A stretch of DNA of 64,000 nucleotides from Microbacterium hydrothermale (GCF_004854025.1 NZ_STGM01000008.1:95756-159755); one strand, 5' to 3'; positions 17,146-26,568 are shown, counted from the first letter of the stretch. A program made the numbers and translations. The notes: a model not told the origin generated them from the letters alone.

Positions 17146-17958
17146 ATGACCACACGCGTAGCCATCGTGGGCGGAACCGGAAAACTGGGCGGGGTGATCC
17201 GCGAGGTCGTCGAGGCCGAGGACGGGTACGAGGTCGCCGCCGTGCTCGGCTCGCAGTCCGACCTCGCCGAGCTCGACGGAGCCGACCTCGTCGTCGACGC
17301 CTCGACTCCCGCGGTGTCCATCGACGTGGTGCGGGCCGCGATCGATCGCGGCATCAACGTGCTCGTCGGCACGTCGGGCTGGTCGAATGAGCGCATCGCC
17401 CTCGTGCGCCCCCTGGCCGAGGCCGCGGGCACGGGCGTCGTGTTCATCCCCAACTTCTCGCTGGGGTCGGTGATCGGCAGCGCCCTCGCCGCCGCGGCCG
17501 CCCCGTTCTTCCCGTCGATCGAGATCGTCGAGGCGCACCGCGACACCAAGGTCGACTCGCCGAGCGGCACCGCCGTGCGCACGGCGGAGCTCATCGCGGC
17601 GGCCCGGGCCGAGGTCGGTCCGGTCGAGTCCCCCCACGTCGACCAGCGCGCGCGGGGTCAGCGCGTGGCATCCGTCCCCATCCACTCCCTGCGGCGTCCG
17701 GGCGTCATCGCCCGGCAGGAGACCGTGCTCTCGGGCGCGGGGGAGTCGCTCACCCTCGTGCACGACACGGTCGATCCGGCCACCGCCTACGCGCCCGGCA
17801 TACGCATCGCCCTCGCGGCGGCGCGCGAGGCGCGCGGAGTGACGATCGGTCTCGACAGCTGCATCGACATCGGCGTGCGCACGCGGCCGGTCGAAGCCGG
17901 AGCGCCCGTCGCCGACGGCGACGTGTCGGGGCAGGTCGCGAGCGCCACCAGCGCATGA
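17146..17958 (+). CDS. dapB: 4-hydroxy-tetrahydrodipicolinate reductase
   Basis: 270 residues. Nucleotide-binding VAIVGGTGKLGGVIREVV at residues 5-22, DLVVDASTP near 48, LVGTSGW near 68, the substrate-binding EAHRDTKVDSPSGTAV near 127 (the DapB signature with catalytic His and Lys), and the C-terminal LDSCIDIGVRTR. It reduces hydroxytetrahydrodipicolinate with NAD(P)H in the lysine/diaminopimelate pathway. Length is slightly above the usual 245-270. dapA (23.8 kb) and dapF (40.4 kb) are in the same window at separate loci, as is usual in actinobacteria. Its stop overlaps the start of the next gene by ATGA. Confidence 0.95.
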   Translation: MTTRVAIVGGTGKLGGVIREVVEAEDGYEVAAVLGSQSDLAELDGADLVVDASTPAVSIDVVRAAIDRGINVLVGTSGWSNERIALVRPLAEAAGTGVVFIPNFSLGSVIGSALAAAAAPFFPSIEIVEAHRDTKVDSPSGTAVRTAELIAAARAEVGPVESPHVDQRARGQRVASVPIHSLRRPGVIARQETVLSGAGESLTLVHDTVDPATAYAPGIRIALAAAREARGVTIGLDSCIDIGVRTRPVEAGAPVADGDVSGQVASATSA

Positions 17959-18407
17959 GGGTCCGCATCGCCGTCGCCGTCATGACGGTCCTGCTGCTGC
18001 TCTACGTCGTTCTGGCGGGTCAGCGCGCCCTCGTGCTGCTCTCCAGCGGAGAGACGGTCGGGGTCGTCATGGGCCTCGCGCTCATCGTCCTCCCGCTGCT
18101 GGCGCTCTGGGCCATCGGACGCGAGCTGTGGTTCGGGGTGCGCGCGCAGCAGATCGGCGAGCGACTCGACGCCGAGGGTGGTCTGCCCGACGAAGACCTC
18201 CCGGTGCGTCCCAGCGGCCGCATCGAACGCGCCGACGGTGACGCCCTCTTCCCGCGTTATCGCGCCGAGGTCGAAGCCGATCCCTCCGACTGGCGCGCCC
18301 GGTACCGGCTGGCGCTCGCGTACGACGCCGCGGGAGACCGTCGTCGGGCGCGCGAATCCGTTCGCACCGCGATCCGCCTCGAGGCGGCGGAACGGCGCGC
18401 GCGCTGA
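17955..18407 (+). CDS. Membrane protein with a TPR-like C-terminus
   Basis: 150 residues. Two hydrophobic segments at about 5-24 (AVMTVLLLLYVVLAG) and 35-55 (VVMGLALIVLPLLALWAI), then a cytoplasmic part in which DWRARYRLALAYDAAGDRRRARESVRTA (about 112-140) fits a single tetratricopeptide-like helical pair. Translationally coupled to dapB through ATGA. Small proteins of this kind follow dapB in related genomes, but no function is established; a scaffold role is possible. Confidence 0.75.
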   Translation: MRVRIAVAVMTVLLLLYVVLAGQRALVLLSSGETVGVVMGLALIVLPLLALWAIGRELWFGVRAQQIGERLDAEGGLPDEDLPVRPSGRIERADGDALFPRYRAEVEADPSDWRARYRLALAYDAAGDRRRARESVRTAIRLEAAERRAR

Positions 18408-18435
18408 CCCCGACCGTTCCGCCGCGGAGGGGTCA
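18402..18435. terminator. Bidirectional stem-loop between convergent genes
   Basis: CTGACCCC (18402-18409) and GGGGTCAG (18428-18435) are perfect 8-bp inverted copies with an 18-base loop that can fold further. Each arm contains the stop codon of one of the two convergent genes, so both transcripts end in the same hairpin. Confidence 0.5.
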
Positions 18436-19347
18436 GGTCGCCGCGGGCACGGCGGCGGCGATCGCGTCCTCCACCGTGGAGTGGCGGAAGGCGAAGCCGC
18501 CGTCGCTGAGCACGGCGGGCCGCACGTCGGCGTCGGAGGTGAGGAGGGCCTCGGTGGCATCCGTTCCGAGCGCCAGCTTGACGCCCCAGATCGGCGCCCG
18601 CAGCACGTAGGGACGGTTCATGCGGCGCGCCAGGGCGAACCCGAGGTCGTTCGCGGTCGCCCGCGTCGGCCCGGTGAGGTTGACCGGTCCCTCGATGTCG
18701 GAGTCGATCACGTGACGGATGGCGCGCACCTCGTCGTCGAGCGAGATCCAGGGCCAGACCTGCGTTCCGCGTCCGATGGGACCCGAGATCCCGAGCTTGG
18801 TCAGCAGCAGCAGCGGCTTGAGCACGCCCTGCTCGTGCACGACCGGGGCCGTGCGCAGCAGGGCCACCCGGGCGTTCTCGCCCGCGTCACGCGCGGCGGA
18901 CTCCCACTCCACGCAGATGTCGGCGAGAAGGCCCGTGCCGCGGCCCGAGGACTCGGTGAGCTCGACGCCCGGCTGCGAGCCGTAGAAGCCCGTCGCGCTC
19001 GCGTTCACGAGGGCGGGGGCGTCGCGCCCGAGGGCGCGGACGGCGGCGGCGAGCGTGCGCGTCGGGGTGACGCGCGACCACAGCAGCGTGCTCTTGTACG
19101 ACGGCGTCCACGGGAACCTGCCGATCGACGCGCCGTTCAGGCACACCACGGCGTCGGCTCCGGCGATCACCTCGGGGTCGAGCGGGGTGGCGTCCTGCAG
19201 CCACTGCCGCTCGTGCGGCGCCGAGGGCGCGTGACGCACGAGTGAGACGACGTCGACGCCGTCGCCGCGGAGGGAGTCGATGAGGGCCGAGCCGATGAGG
19301 CCCGACGCGCCGGCGATGACGACGCGTCGGGCGGGAGTCTCAGCCAA
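18433..19347 (-). CDS. TIGR01777 family NAD-dependent epimerase/dehydratase-like protein
   Basis: 304 residues. VVIAGASGLIGSALIDSLRGDG is the Rossmann glycine-rich loop; NASATGFYGSQ, ECVEWE-type DICVEWESAARDA, VLRTAPVVHEQGVLKPLLL (as LLRTAPVV) and the C-terminal DUF1731-like RAPIWGVKLALG and LLTSDADVRPAVL complete the family pattern (homologues of E. coli YfcH; plant SULA). The reaction is not established; the family acts as SDR-like proteins often linked to cell division. TTG start at 19347 overlaps the stop of the upstream OsmC gene by eight bases, so the two are coupled. Confidence 0.88.
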   Translation of the reverse strand: MAETPARRVVIAGASGLIGSALIDSLRGDGVDVVSLVRHAPSAPHERQWLQDATPLDPEVIAGADAVVCLNGASIGRFPWTPSYKSTLLWSRVTPTRTLAAAVRALGRDAPALVNASATGFYGSQPGVELTESSGRGTGLLADICVEWESAARDAGENARVALLRTAPVVHEQGVLKPLLLLTKLGISGPIGRGTQVWPWISLDDEVRAIRHVIDSDIEGPVNLTGPTRATANDLGFALARRMNRPYVLRAPIWGVKLALGTDATEALLTSDADVRPAVLSDGGFAFRHSTVEDAIAAAVPAAT

Positions 19348-19765
19348 GCGTGGCCTCGAGGGTGATGTCGATGCCCGCGAGCGCCTGCGACACCGGGCAG
19401 TTCGCCTTGGCGTCGGCGGCGATCTTCTGGAACGTCTCGTCGTCGAGACCGGGGACGACCGCGTTGACGTTCAGGTGGCTGCCCGAGATGCCGGTGCCCG
19501 GCTTGAAGGTGATGGATGCCGTGGTGTCGACCGAGGTGGGCGGGGTGCCGTTGTCGGCGAGGGCGTTCGACAGCGCCATGCTGAAGCACGCCGAGTGCGC
19601 TCCGGCGAGGAGCTCCTCGGGCGTGGTGACCGAGTCCGAGCCTTCGCTGCGGGCCTTCCAGTTGACGTCGAACGTGCCGATGCCCGAAGAGGTGAAGGTG
19701 ACCTCACCCGATCCTTCGAACAGGCTGCCCTTCCAGGCGGTGGTGGCTTCGCTCGTGACGGCCAT
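19340..19765 (-). CDS. osmC: OsmC family peroxiredoxin
   Basis: 141 residues, standard OsmC length. The two catalytic Cys are in GAHSACFSMALSNAL (near residue 60) and AKANCPVSQAL (near 125), with TTPEELLAGAH preceding the first. OsmC reduces organic hydroperoxides with a dihydrolipoyl or thiol donor in the cytoplasm. GGAGG ribosome-binding site at about 19771-19775 and TAGGCT on the minus strand (about 19817) as possible -10. First gene of a two-gene operon with the TIGR01777 protein. Confidence 0.93.
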   Translation of the reverse strand: MAVTSEATTAWKGSLFEGSGEVTFTSSGIGTFDVNWKARSEGSDSVTTPEELLAGAHSACFSMALSNALADNGTPPTSVDTTASITFKPGTGISGSHLNVNAVVPGLDDETFQKIAADAKANCPVSQALAGIDITLEATLG

Positions 19766-19874
19766 GGGGAACCTCCGTTAGTGTCGGCGCGGTCAGGGGC
19801 GACCGCGACGCGGCCAGCCTAACGAGGGGGTCCGACGTGGTGCGGGACTTGACAGCCCCGGCGCAGCGGATGCG

Positions 19875-20405
19875 TCAGGCGGCGGCGGGACCGCGACGCC
19901 CGATGACCCCGGCGCGCTGCAGGACGAGGTACAGCTGGCATCCGAGGCACAGTCCGAACACGGCGTTGAGGAAAGCGGCGACGAAGGCCATCGCGGCGGC
20001 GATCGGCAGCGCCCACGGCACGCCCGCGAGGTGCAGCACGAGACCGACCGCGGTGACGAACAGGCCGACTCCCTGCGCGAAGCGCGGAGGACGCGGGTCT
20101 TCGAAGTCGGTGGGCGCCGACAGGCGCGGCTGCACGACTCGCCGGTAGAGCACGCCCCAGGGGGCGGTCCGCGGAGACGCGACGCCCCACACGAACAGCA
20201 GGGCGATCACGAGCACGAGCAGGAAGCCGGGGTCGGCGAGCCGGTCGGTGAACGAGGCGGTCGCGAGGACCCACGCGCCGGTCGCGTCGTCGCGGCCCGT
20301 CGAGATCCCCACCAGGCTCAGCAAGGTCGCCACCAGCAGCAGCGCCGCGGTGACGGATGCCGCGAAGCGCGGGCCGCGGGCGTCGATGCGCGTGATGTCA
20401 GGCAC
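19875..20405 (-). CDS. DUF4395 integral membrane protein
   Basis: 176 residues from the GTG at 20405, with four hydrophobic segments: about 13-35, 50-72, 108-128 and 130-150. The DUF4395 pattern is visible in DPRPPRFAQGVGLF and FLNAVFGLCLGCQLYLVL, including a CxxC-like pair of Cys in the last segment (GLCLGCQ). The GTG lies within the end of the thioredoxin-like gene (8-bp overlap), so the pair is co-translated. DUF4395 proteins often neighbour thioredoxins or sulfurtransferases, suggesting a membrane thiol-redox role; this is inference from context. Confidence 0.8.
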   Translation of the reverse strand: MPDITRIDARGPRFAASVTAALLLVATLLSLVGISTGRDDATGAWVLATASFTDRLADPGFLLVLVIALLFVWGVASPRTAPWGVLYRRVVQPRLSAPTDFEDPRPPRFAQGVGLFVTAVGLVLHLAGVPWALPIAAAMAFVAAFLNAVFGLCLGCQLYLVLQRAGVIGRRGPAAA

Positions 20406-20835
20406 GGGTGGTCTCCTTCTGCAGGGTGTCCAGCTCGAGTTCGACGACCGCGCGACCGGGGGTGCCGCCGAAGCGCGTGCGCACGACGCCGTGGCGGTCC
20501 AGGACGAGGGTCGTGGGGGTCTGGAGCACACGGAAGTGCTGAGCGATGTCGGGGCGGTGCGTGAGGTCCACGTCGAGGTGGCGCACGCCCTCGCGGGCGT
20601 CGGCGACCTCGGACAGCATCCGGTGCACGCCCGGACAGCGCGCGCACATCTCGGTGCTGAACTGCAGGAGGGTCGCCTCCTCGCCGAGGGAGTCGGCCCC
20701 GAGACGACGGGGGTCGACGATCTCGGCCGAATCGACCCCGCGGGCGCGGCCGTCGCGACGGCGCAGCAGCAGGCCCGCAGCCGTCGTCACGACGACGAGG
20801 GCCACGACGGCGATCACGGCGAAGGTCAGGTCCAC
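20398..20835 (-). CDS. Membrane-anchored thioredoxin family protein
   Basis: 145 residues. One N-terminal membrane segment (residues 3-24, VIAVVALVVVTTAAGLLL) then a thioredoxin fold with active site EMCARCPGV (CxxC is CARC rather than CGPC), a cis-Pro in VLQTPTTLVL and the final strand. GTG start at 20835; longer readings run into antisense thyA. The topology N-in would place the thioredoxin domain outside or inside depending on orientation; the Arg-rich RRRDGRAR after the segment argues for a cytoplasmic domain. Partner of the DUF4395 protein encoded downstream. Confidence 0.82.
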   Translation of the reverse strand: MDLTFAVIAVVALVVVTTAAGLLLRRRDGRARGVDSAEIVDPRRLGADSLGEEATLLQFSTEMCARCPGVHRMLSEVADAREGVRHLDVDLTHRPDIAQHFRVLQTPTTLVLDRHGVVRTRFGGTPGRAVVELELDTLQKETTRA

Positions 20836-21008
20836 GACAGGAAAGGCTAATGCGCGCGAGGGGAAGAGGGGCCGATGAGTCGCTGCATGACGGTGACGCC
20901 CAGTGATCTCACGGGCCGGACCCCGCGGCATCCGCGCGCGTCCCTCCTCCCCAGGCGCGGATGATCCACGGGTGGTGCCGGCCGCCCCCTCCGTCCGGGT
21001 GCCCCGGG

Positions 21009-21014
21009 TATCGT
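21009..21014 (+). promoter_or_regulatory. -10 hexamer deciding the thyA start
   Basis: TATCGT lies 7 bases before GTG 21022 and overlaps the alternative GTG at 21013. A transcript from it would begin at about 21021-21022, so the second GTG as a leaderless start is favoured. Confidence 0.5.
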
Positions 21015-21021
21015 GAACCCC

Positions 21022-21827
<806 letters not shown>

Positions 21828-21831
<4 letters not shown>

Positions 21832-22325
21832 CCTCGGTCGGTCTCGTCTGGGCCGAGGCGCACGACGGCGTCATCGGGGCCGACGGGGGGATGCCGTGGC
21901 ACGTCCCCGAAGACATGGCGCACTTCCGCGCGGTCACGGCCTCGCACGACGTCATCATGGGGCGGCGCACGTGGGAGTCGCTCCCGCCCCGATTCCGGCC
22001 CCTGCCGGGGCGGCGCAACATCGTGGTTTCGCGATCGACGGAGTGGGCGGCCGAGGGCGCCGATCGGGCCGCGTCCCTCGATGACGCCCTGCGGCTGGCC
22101 GCGGGCGACGAGGTCTGGATCATCGGGGGTGGGATGCTCTACGCCGAGGCCATCGGCATCGCCGACGTCCTCGAGGTCACGCGCCTCGACCTCGCCGTGG
22201 ACGGCGACACGCGCGCCCCCTCGACCGACGGCTGGCGCCGGGTCTCGACCGACCCCGTCGAGGGCTGGCACACCTCGCGCAGCGGCATCCGCTACCGCTT
22301 CGAGACGTACCGGCGAGAGGGCTGA
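21828..22325 (+). CDS. folA: Dihydrofolate reductase
   Basis: 165 residues. [21 protein letters not shown] at the N-terminus, then [10 protein letters not shown] with the catalytic acidic residue, [11 protein letters not shown] (NADPH site) and [14 protein letters not shown] are the DHFR hallmarks. It regenerates tetrahydrofolate after ThyA; the two genes overlap by ATGA, the classic thyA-folA pairing. One base separates its stop from the next start. Confidence 0.95.
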
Positions 22326-22326
22326 C

Positions 22327-23082
22327 ATGGCACGCACCGCGGTGATCACGGGGGCGAGCTCCGGCCTCGGGGCCGAATTCGCCCGACAGCTCGCCGCGCG
22401 CGGGGCCGACCTCGTGCTCGTCGCGCGAGACGAGGCCGCACTCGCCGCCGTCGCCGCCGAGATCGAGGAGCGGTACCCGGTCGCCGTCGAGGTGCTCCCG
22501 GCCGACCTTCTCGATCCCGGCGCGCTCGCGGCCGTCGAGGCGCGCCTGGCGGGTGGCGTCGACGTGCTCGTCAACAACGCCGGATTCGGCCTCGACCTCG
22601 CCTTCGAGCGCAACGACGTCGAGGCCGAGGTGCGCCACCTGCGCCTGCACGTCGAGGCGGCGATGCGGCTCGCGCACGCGGCCCTGCCGTCGATGCTCGC
22701 GCGGGGGAGCGGTCGCATCGTCAACGTCGCCTCGGTCGCGGGCTTCGTGCCGCGCGGAACCTACGGCGCCGCCAAGGGCTGGCTCATCTCCTTCAGCCGG
22801 TGGGCCAACGTCGCGTACCGCCCGCGCGGTGTGACCGTGACGGCGGTGTGCCCCGGCTTCGTCCACACGAATTTCCACGAGCGCCTCGGACTGCCGCCCG
22901 GCCAGGAGGGCGTCCCCGATCGCATGTGGCTCGACGCCGCGACGGTCGTGCGCGAGGGCCTCCGCGACGCCGCACGCGGACGTTCCGTCTCGGTTCCGTC
23001 GTGGCGCTACAAGGCCCTCGTCGCCGCCTCGCGCCTCCTGCCCGACGCGCTGGTCGTCCGCGCCGCCTCGCGCGGCCGCTGA
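22327..23082 (+). CDS. SDR family oxidoreductase
   Basis: 251 residues, classical short-chain dehydrogenase/reductase: TGASSGLG cofactor loop at 8-15, DVLVNNAGFG near 78-87, catalytic Ser in VNVASVAGF and YGAAK (Tyr-x3-Lys) near 145, then CPGFVHTNFHE. The pattern matches the DltE/YqjQ-type subgroup (NADP, broad substrates, often lipid-like). Third gene of the thyA-folA transcript by spacing, though a functional link to folate is not evident. Confidence 0.9.
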   Translation: MARTAVITGASSGLGAEFARQLAARGADLVLVARDEAALAAVAAEIEERYPVAVEVLPADLLDPGALAAVEARLAGGVDVLVNNAGFGLDLAFERNDVEAEVRHLRLHVEAAMRLAHAALPSMLARGSGRIVNVASVAGFVPRGTYGAAKGWLISFSRWANVAYRPRGVTVTAVCPGFVHTNFHERLGLPPGQEGVPDRMWLDAATVVREGLRDAARGRSVSVPSWRYKALVAASRLLPDALVVRAASRGR

Positions 23083-23125
23083 CGACCGCCGCGCGGCCCA
23101 CGATCCCGGGAGCCGCTCGGGCCGC

Positions 23126-23662
23126 TCAGCGGAACCGGCCGAGCCGGATCCCGGCGAACGCGAGCGCGCCGATCGTCTCGCCGTCGGTGATGCCGCCGTC
23201 GGCGATAAGCGCGAGGGCGTCGGGGAACGGGATCCACCGCACCGCGTCGATCCCCTCCTCGTGCTGGGAGCGGGTGGCATCCGTGATCGACAGCCCACGG
23301 GCGAGGAAGACGTGCTCGGGGGCGTCGGCGATGCCGTTGAGGGCGTTCATGCGTCCCAGATCCTGCCACTCGGATGCCGTCACCCCGGCCTCCTCGAGCA
23401 GTTCGCGCTGCGCCGCGACGAGGGGGTCCTCGCCGTCCGAGCCTCCCGCGGGGATCTCCAGCGACCGGCCGGTCGTGTAGCGCTCGAGCTCGACGAAGCA
23501 GATGCACTCGTCGGCATCGAGAGCCACCACGAAGACCGCGGGATTCTGCATCCGCACGACGCCGTAGATGCCGTCCCCGTGCGGTCCGGTCACCTCGTCC
23601 TCGCGGACGTGGATCCAGGGGTTCTCGTACACGGTGCGCGTCGCGCGCGTCGTCCAGCTCAC
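23126..23662 (-). CDS. NUDIX hydrolase, ADP-ribose pyrophosphatase-like
   Basis: 178 residues. The NUDIX box G-x5-E-x7-REUxEExGU is visible as GGSDGEDPLVAAQRELLEEAGV near residues 73-94, preceded by SLEIPAGG typical of ADP-sugar pyrophosphatases. Substrate is not determined by sequence alone. The GTG at 23662 is 6 bases after TAGGGT on the minus strand (23669-23674), so the mRNA is probably leaderless; the divergent dapA promoter is 70 bp away. Confidence 0.9.
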   Translation of the reverse strand: MSWTTRATRTVYENPWIHVREDEVTGPHGDGIYGVVRMQNPAVFVVALDADECICFVELERYTTGRSLEIPAGGSDGEDPLVAAQRELLEEAGVTASEWQDLGRMNALNGIADAPEHVFLARGLSITDATRSQHEEGIDAVRWIPFPDALALIADGGITDGETIGALAFAGIRLGRFR

Positions 23663-23668
23663 CTCGCC

Positions 23669-23674
23669 ACCCTA
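23669..23674 (-). promoter_or_regulatory. -10 hexamer of the NUDIX gene, leaderless arrangement
   Basis: Minus-strand TAGGGT with six bases to the GTG at 23662. Confidence 0.55.
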
Positions 23675-23745
23675 CGGCGCGGCCGTCGTCACGCATTGTT
23701 CACACCGAGACCGACGCGGGCCGGGGGAGGGGCCCGGTGAACCGA

Positions 23746-23751
23746 TAACCT
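23746..23751 (+). promoter_or_regulatory. -10 hexamer of dapA, leaderless arrangement
   Basis: TAACCT with exactly six bases (GGGAGC) to the ATG at 23758. Confidence 0.55.
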
Positions 23752-23757
23752 GGGAGC

Positions 23758-24735
23758 ATGACGCACTCCGGCAATCCCTTCGGTCAGGTGCTCGTCGCGC
23801 TCATCACCCCGATGACCGCCGACGGCGAGGTCGACTGGCCCGCCACCGAGAAGCACATCGACGACGTCATCACCGCGGGAGCCGACGGCATCGTCGTCAC
23901 CGGGACCACGGGCGAGACCTCGACCCTCACCGACCCCGAGAAGCTCCGCCTCGTCGAGGTCGGCAAGAGCGTCTCGGCCGGTCGCGCCAAGATCATCACC
24001 GGCGGCGGCTCGAACGAGACCGCCCACGCGATCGAGCTGTACAAGGCCAGCGAGAAGGCCGGCGCCGACGGCATCATGATCGTCACGCCGTACTACAACA
24101 AGCCCACGCAGGCCGGCATCCTGACGCACTTCCGTCTCGTCGCCGACGCGACCGACCTCCCGGTGATCCTCTACGACATCCCCGGTCGCACCGGTGTGCC
24201 GATCAAATACGAGACGATCCTGCGCCTGGCCAAGCACCCCAACATCCTCGCGATCAAAGACGCCAAGGGCGACTTCAGCGAGGTCAGTCGCGTGCTCAAC
24301 CAGACCGACCTGATGTACTTCTCCGGCGACGACGCCAACGTGCTGCCGCACCTGTCGATCGGGGCGTCCGGCCTCATCGGCGTCACCGCGAACATCGCCG
24401 CCGCGCCCTATCGGACGATCGTGGATGCCGTGAACGCCGGCGATCTGGCATCCGCCACGGCCGCGCACAAGGGCCTCGAGCCCCTCGTGCGCGCCGTCAT
24501 GACGCACGTGCCCGGCACGGTCGCGGCGAAGTACATCCTGCACGGCCTCGGCCGCATCGGCAGCCCGCGCGTCCGCCTTCCCCTCGTGGGTCCGGAGGAG
24601 TGGGAGGCCGCCGTCATCGAAGACGAACTGGCTCTCGTGAAGAACGTGGCCGGTGCCGACTTCTCCAACTTCCGCCCCGACCGCAACGCGGCCGCCGGCG
24701 GCGCGCTGCCGAAGGTGCACGGCACGACGAGATAA
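23758..24735 (+). CDS. dapA: 4-hydroxy-tetrahydrodipicolinate synthase
   Basis: 325 residues. The TIM-barrel aldolase motifs are complete: VVTGTTGETSTL near 45, GADGIMIVTPYYNKPTQAGI near 103 with the catalytic Tyr, LYDIPGRTGVPIKYETI near 140, and the Schiff-base Lys in ILAIKDAKGDFSEV near 165. It condenses pyruvate with aspartate semialdehyde, the committed step to diaminopimelate and lysine. A C-terminal tail of about 25 residues extends past the barrel. Next gene on the strand, 107 bp on, is RNase J, the usual actinobacterial neighbour. Confidence 0.96.
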   Translation: MTHSGNPFGQVLVALITPMTADGEVDWPATEKHIDDVITAGADGIVVTGTTGETSTLTDPEKLRLVEVGKSVSAGRAKIITGGGSNETAHAIELYKASEKAGADGIMIVTPYYNKPTQAGILTHFRLVADATDLPVILYDIPGRTGVPIKYETILRLAKHPNILAIKDAKGDFSEVSRVLNQTDLMYFSGDDANVLPHLSIGASGLIGVTANIAAAPYRTIVDAVNAGDLASATAAHKGLEPLVRAVMTHVPGTVAAKYILHGLGRIGSPRVRLPLVGPEEWEAAVIEDELALVKNVAGADFSNFRPDRNAAAGGALPKVHGTTR

Positions 24736-24777
24736 GCATCGGCGTCCGCCGATCCGCGGCCAGGGACGCCACGAGAA

Positions 24778-24830
24778 GGATGCCGCGAGACGGCATCCGA
24801 AACGAAGAGGGATGCCGCGAGGCGGTATCC
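24778..24830 (+). promoter_or_regulatory. Two tandem GGATGCC hairpins in front of RNase J
   Basis: 24778-24798 folds GGATGCCG-CGAGA-CGGCATCC and 24810-24830 folds GGATGCCGC-GAG-GCGGTATCC (one G-T pair). They are near-identical direct copies 32 bases apart. The second ends just before the GAGGAGG ribosome-binding site (about 24831-24837). They may terminate dapA transcription, or be an RNA control element of the RNase J message. Confidence 0.65.
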
Positions 24831-24842
24831 GAGGAGGCTCAC

Positions 24843-26519
24843 ATGCCCACGACCGTCTACGACCCGCCGGAGCTCGCGCCCGGCACCCTCCGCGTCATCC
24901 CGCTCGGCGGCCTCGGCGAGGTCGGCCGCAACATGACCGTGTTCGAATACGAGGGCAAGCTCCTCGTCGTCGACTGCGGCGTGCTGTTCCCCGAGGAGCA
25001 CCAGCCCGGCGTCGACCTGATCCTGCCCGACTTCGAGCCGATCAGGCACCGCCTCGACGACATCGTCGGCGTCGTGCTCACCCACGGGCACGAAGACCAC
25101 ATCGGCGCCGTGCCGTACCTGCTCAAACTCAAGGGCGACATCCCCCTCATCGGCTCGGGTCTGACCCTCGCCCTCATCGAGGCGAAGCTCAAAGAGCACC
25201 GCATCCGTCCCTACACGCTCACCGTGCAGGAAGGGCAGCGCGAGCAGGTCGGCCCCTTCGACCTCGAGTTCGTGGCCGTCAACCACTCCATCCCCGACGC
25301 CCTCGCGGTCGCGATCCGCACGCCCGCGGGTCTCGTGCTGGCCACGGGCGACTTCAAGATGGACCAGCTGCCCCTCGACGGTCGCATCACCGACCTGCGG
25401 GCGTTCGCGCGCCTCGGTGAAGAGGGCGTCGACCTCTTCCTCGTCGACTCCACGAACGCCGACGTCCCCGGCTTCACGCCGACCGAGCGCGGCATCGGCC
25501 CCGTGCTCGACCAGGTGATCGCCAAGGCGCCCCGCCGCGTCGTGGTCGCGAGCTTCTCGAGCCACGTGCACCGCGTGCAGCAGGTGCTCGACGCCGCGCA
25601 CGCGAACGGGCGTCGCGTCGCGCTCCTCGGGCGCAGCATGGTGCGCAACATGGGCATCGCCGCCGACCTCGGCTACCTGAACGTGCCCGACGGCGTGCTC
25701 ATCGACTACAAGAAGGCGCGCGACCTCCCCGACGACAAGATCGTCTACATGTCGACCGGTTCGCAGGGCGAGCCGATGGCCGTGCTCAGTCGCATGGCCA
25801 ACCTCGACCACGCGATCGAACCGGGCGAGGGTGACACGATCATCCTGGCATCCAGCCAGATCCCCGGGAACGAGAACGCGATCTACCGCGTCATCGACGG
25901 GCTGACGAAGCTCGGCGCGACGGTCGTGCACAAGGGCAACGCGAAGGTGCACGTCTCGGGTCACGCCGCGGCCGGCGAACTGCTCTACTGCTACAACATC
26001 CTCAAGCCCAAGAACGTGCTCCCCGTGCACGGCGAGTACCGCCACCTGATGGCCAACGCCAAGCTCGCGCGCGAGACCGGCATCCCCGAGAAGAACACGA
26101 TCCTCGGCGAGAACGGCACGGTCGTCGACCTGCGCGACGGCGTCGCCGAGGTCGTGGGACAGGTCGACATCGGGTTCGTCTACGTCGACGGGTCGTCGGT
26201 GGGCGAGATCACGGATGCCGACCTGAAGGACCGCCGCATCCTGGGCGAGGAGGGCTTCATCTCGGTCATCGTCGTCGTCGATTCCGCGACCGGCAAGATC
26301 GTGTCCGGCCCCGAGATCCACGCGCGCGGTGTCGCGGAGGACGACAAGGTCTTCGACAGCGTGAAGCCCAAGATCGCGGCGGCCCTGGCCGAGGCGGCGA
26401 AGTCGGGAGTCCGCGACAACCACGCGCTCTCGCAGGTCGTGCGTCGAACGATCGGGCGCTGGGTGAACCAGTCGCTGCGTCGTCGCCCGATGATCGTGCC
26501 GATGGTCATCGAGGCCTAA
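24843..26519 (+). CDS. rnj: Ribonuclease J
   Basis: 558 residues. Metallo-beta-lactamase motif LTHGHEDHIGAVPYLL near residues 79-94 (HxHxDH zinc ligands), NHSIPDALAVAI near 142, the beta-CASP signatures ATGDFKMDQ, VASFSSHVHRVQQ near 237, STGSQGEPMAVLSRM near 305 and HVSGHAA near 372, and the RNase J C-terminal dimerisation region ending RRRPMIVPMVIEA. It is a 5'-3' exo- and endoribonuclease for mRNA and rRNA processing. ATG at 24843 follows GAGGAGG; a terminator follows the stop. Confidence 0.96.
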   Translation: MPTTVYDPPELAPGTLRVIPLGGLGEVGRNMTVFEYEGKLLVVDCGVLFPEEHQPGVDLILPDFEPIRHRLDDIVGVVLTHGHEDHIGAVPYLLKLKGDIPLIGSGLTLALIEAKLKEHRIRPYTLTVQEGQREQVGPFDLEFVAVNHSIPDALAVAIRTPAGLVLATGDFKMDQLPLDGRITDLRAFARLGEEGVDLFLVDSTNADVPGFTPTERGIGPVLDQVIAKAPRRVVVASFSSHVHRVQQVLDAAHANGRRVALLGRSMVRNMGIAADLGYLNVPDGVLIDYKKARDLPDDKIVYMSTGSQGEPMAVLSRMANLDHAIEPGEGDTIILASSQIPGNENAIYRVIDGLTKLGATVVHKGNAKVHVSGHAAAGELLYCYNILKPKNVLPVHGEYRHLMANAKLARETGIPEKNTILGENGTVVDLRDGVAEVVGQVDIGFVYVDGSSVGEITDADLKDRRILGEEGFISVIVVVDSATGKIVSGPEIHARGVAEDDKVFDSVKPKIAAALAEAAKSGVRDNHALSQVVRRTIGRWVNQSLRRRPMIVPMVIEA

Positions 26520-26539
26520 GCGTCGGGGAAGCGTCGGGG

Positions 26540-26568
26540 AAGCGCCGCGGGGACATCTCGCGGCGCTT
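26540..26568 (+). terminator. Terminator stem-loop after RNase J
   Basis: AAGCGCCGCG (26540-26549) pairs perfectly with CGCGGCGCTT (26559-26568) around a 9-base loop; TCGTCGTTCC follows. Twenty bases after the stop codon. Confidence 0.8.
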
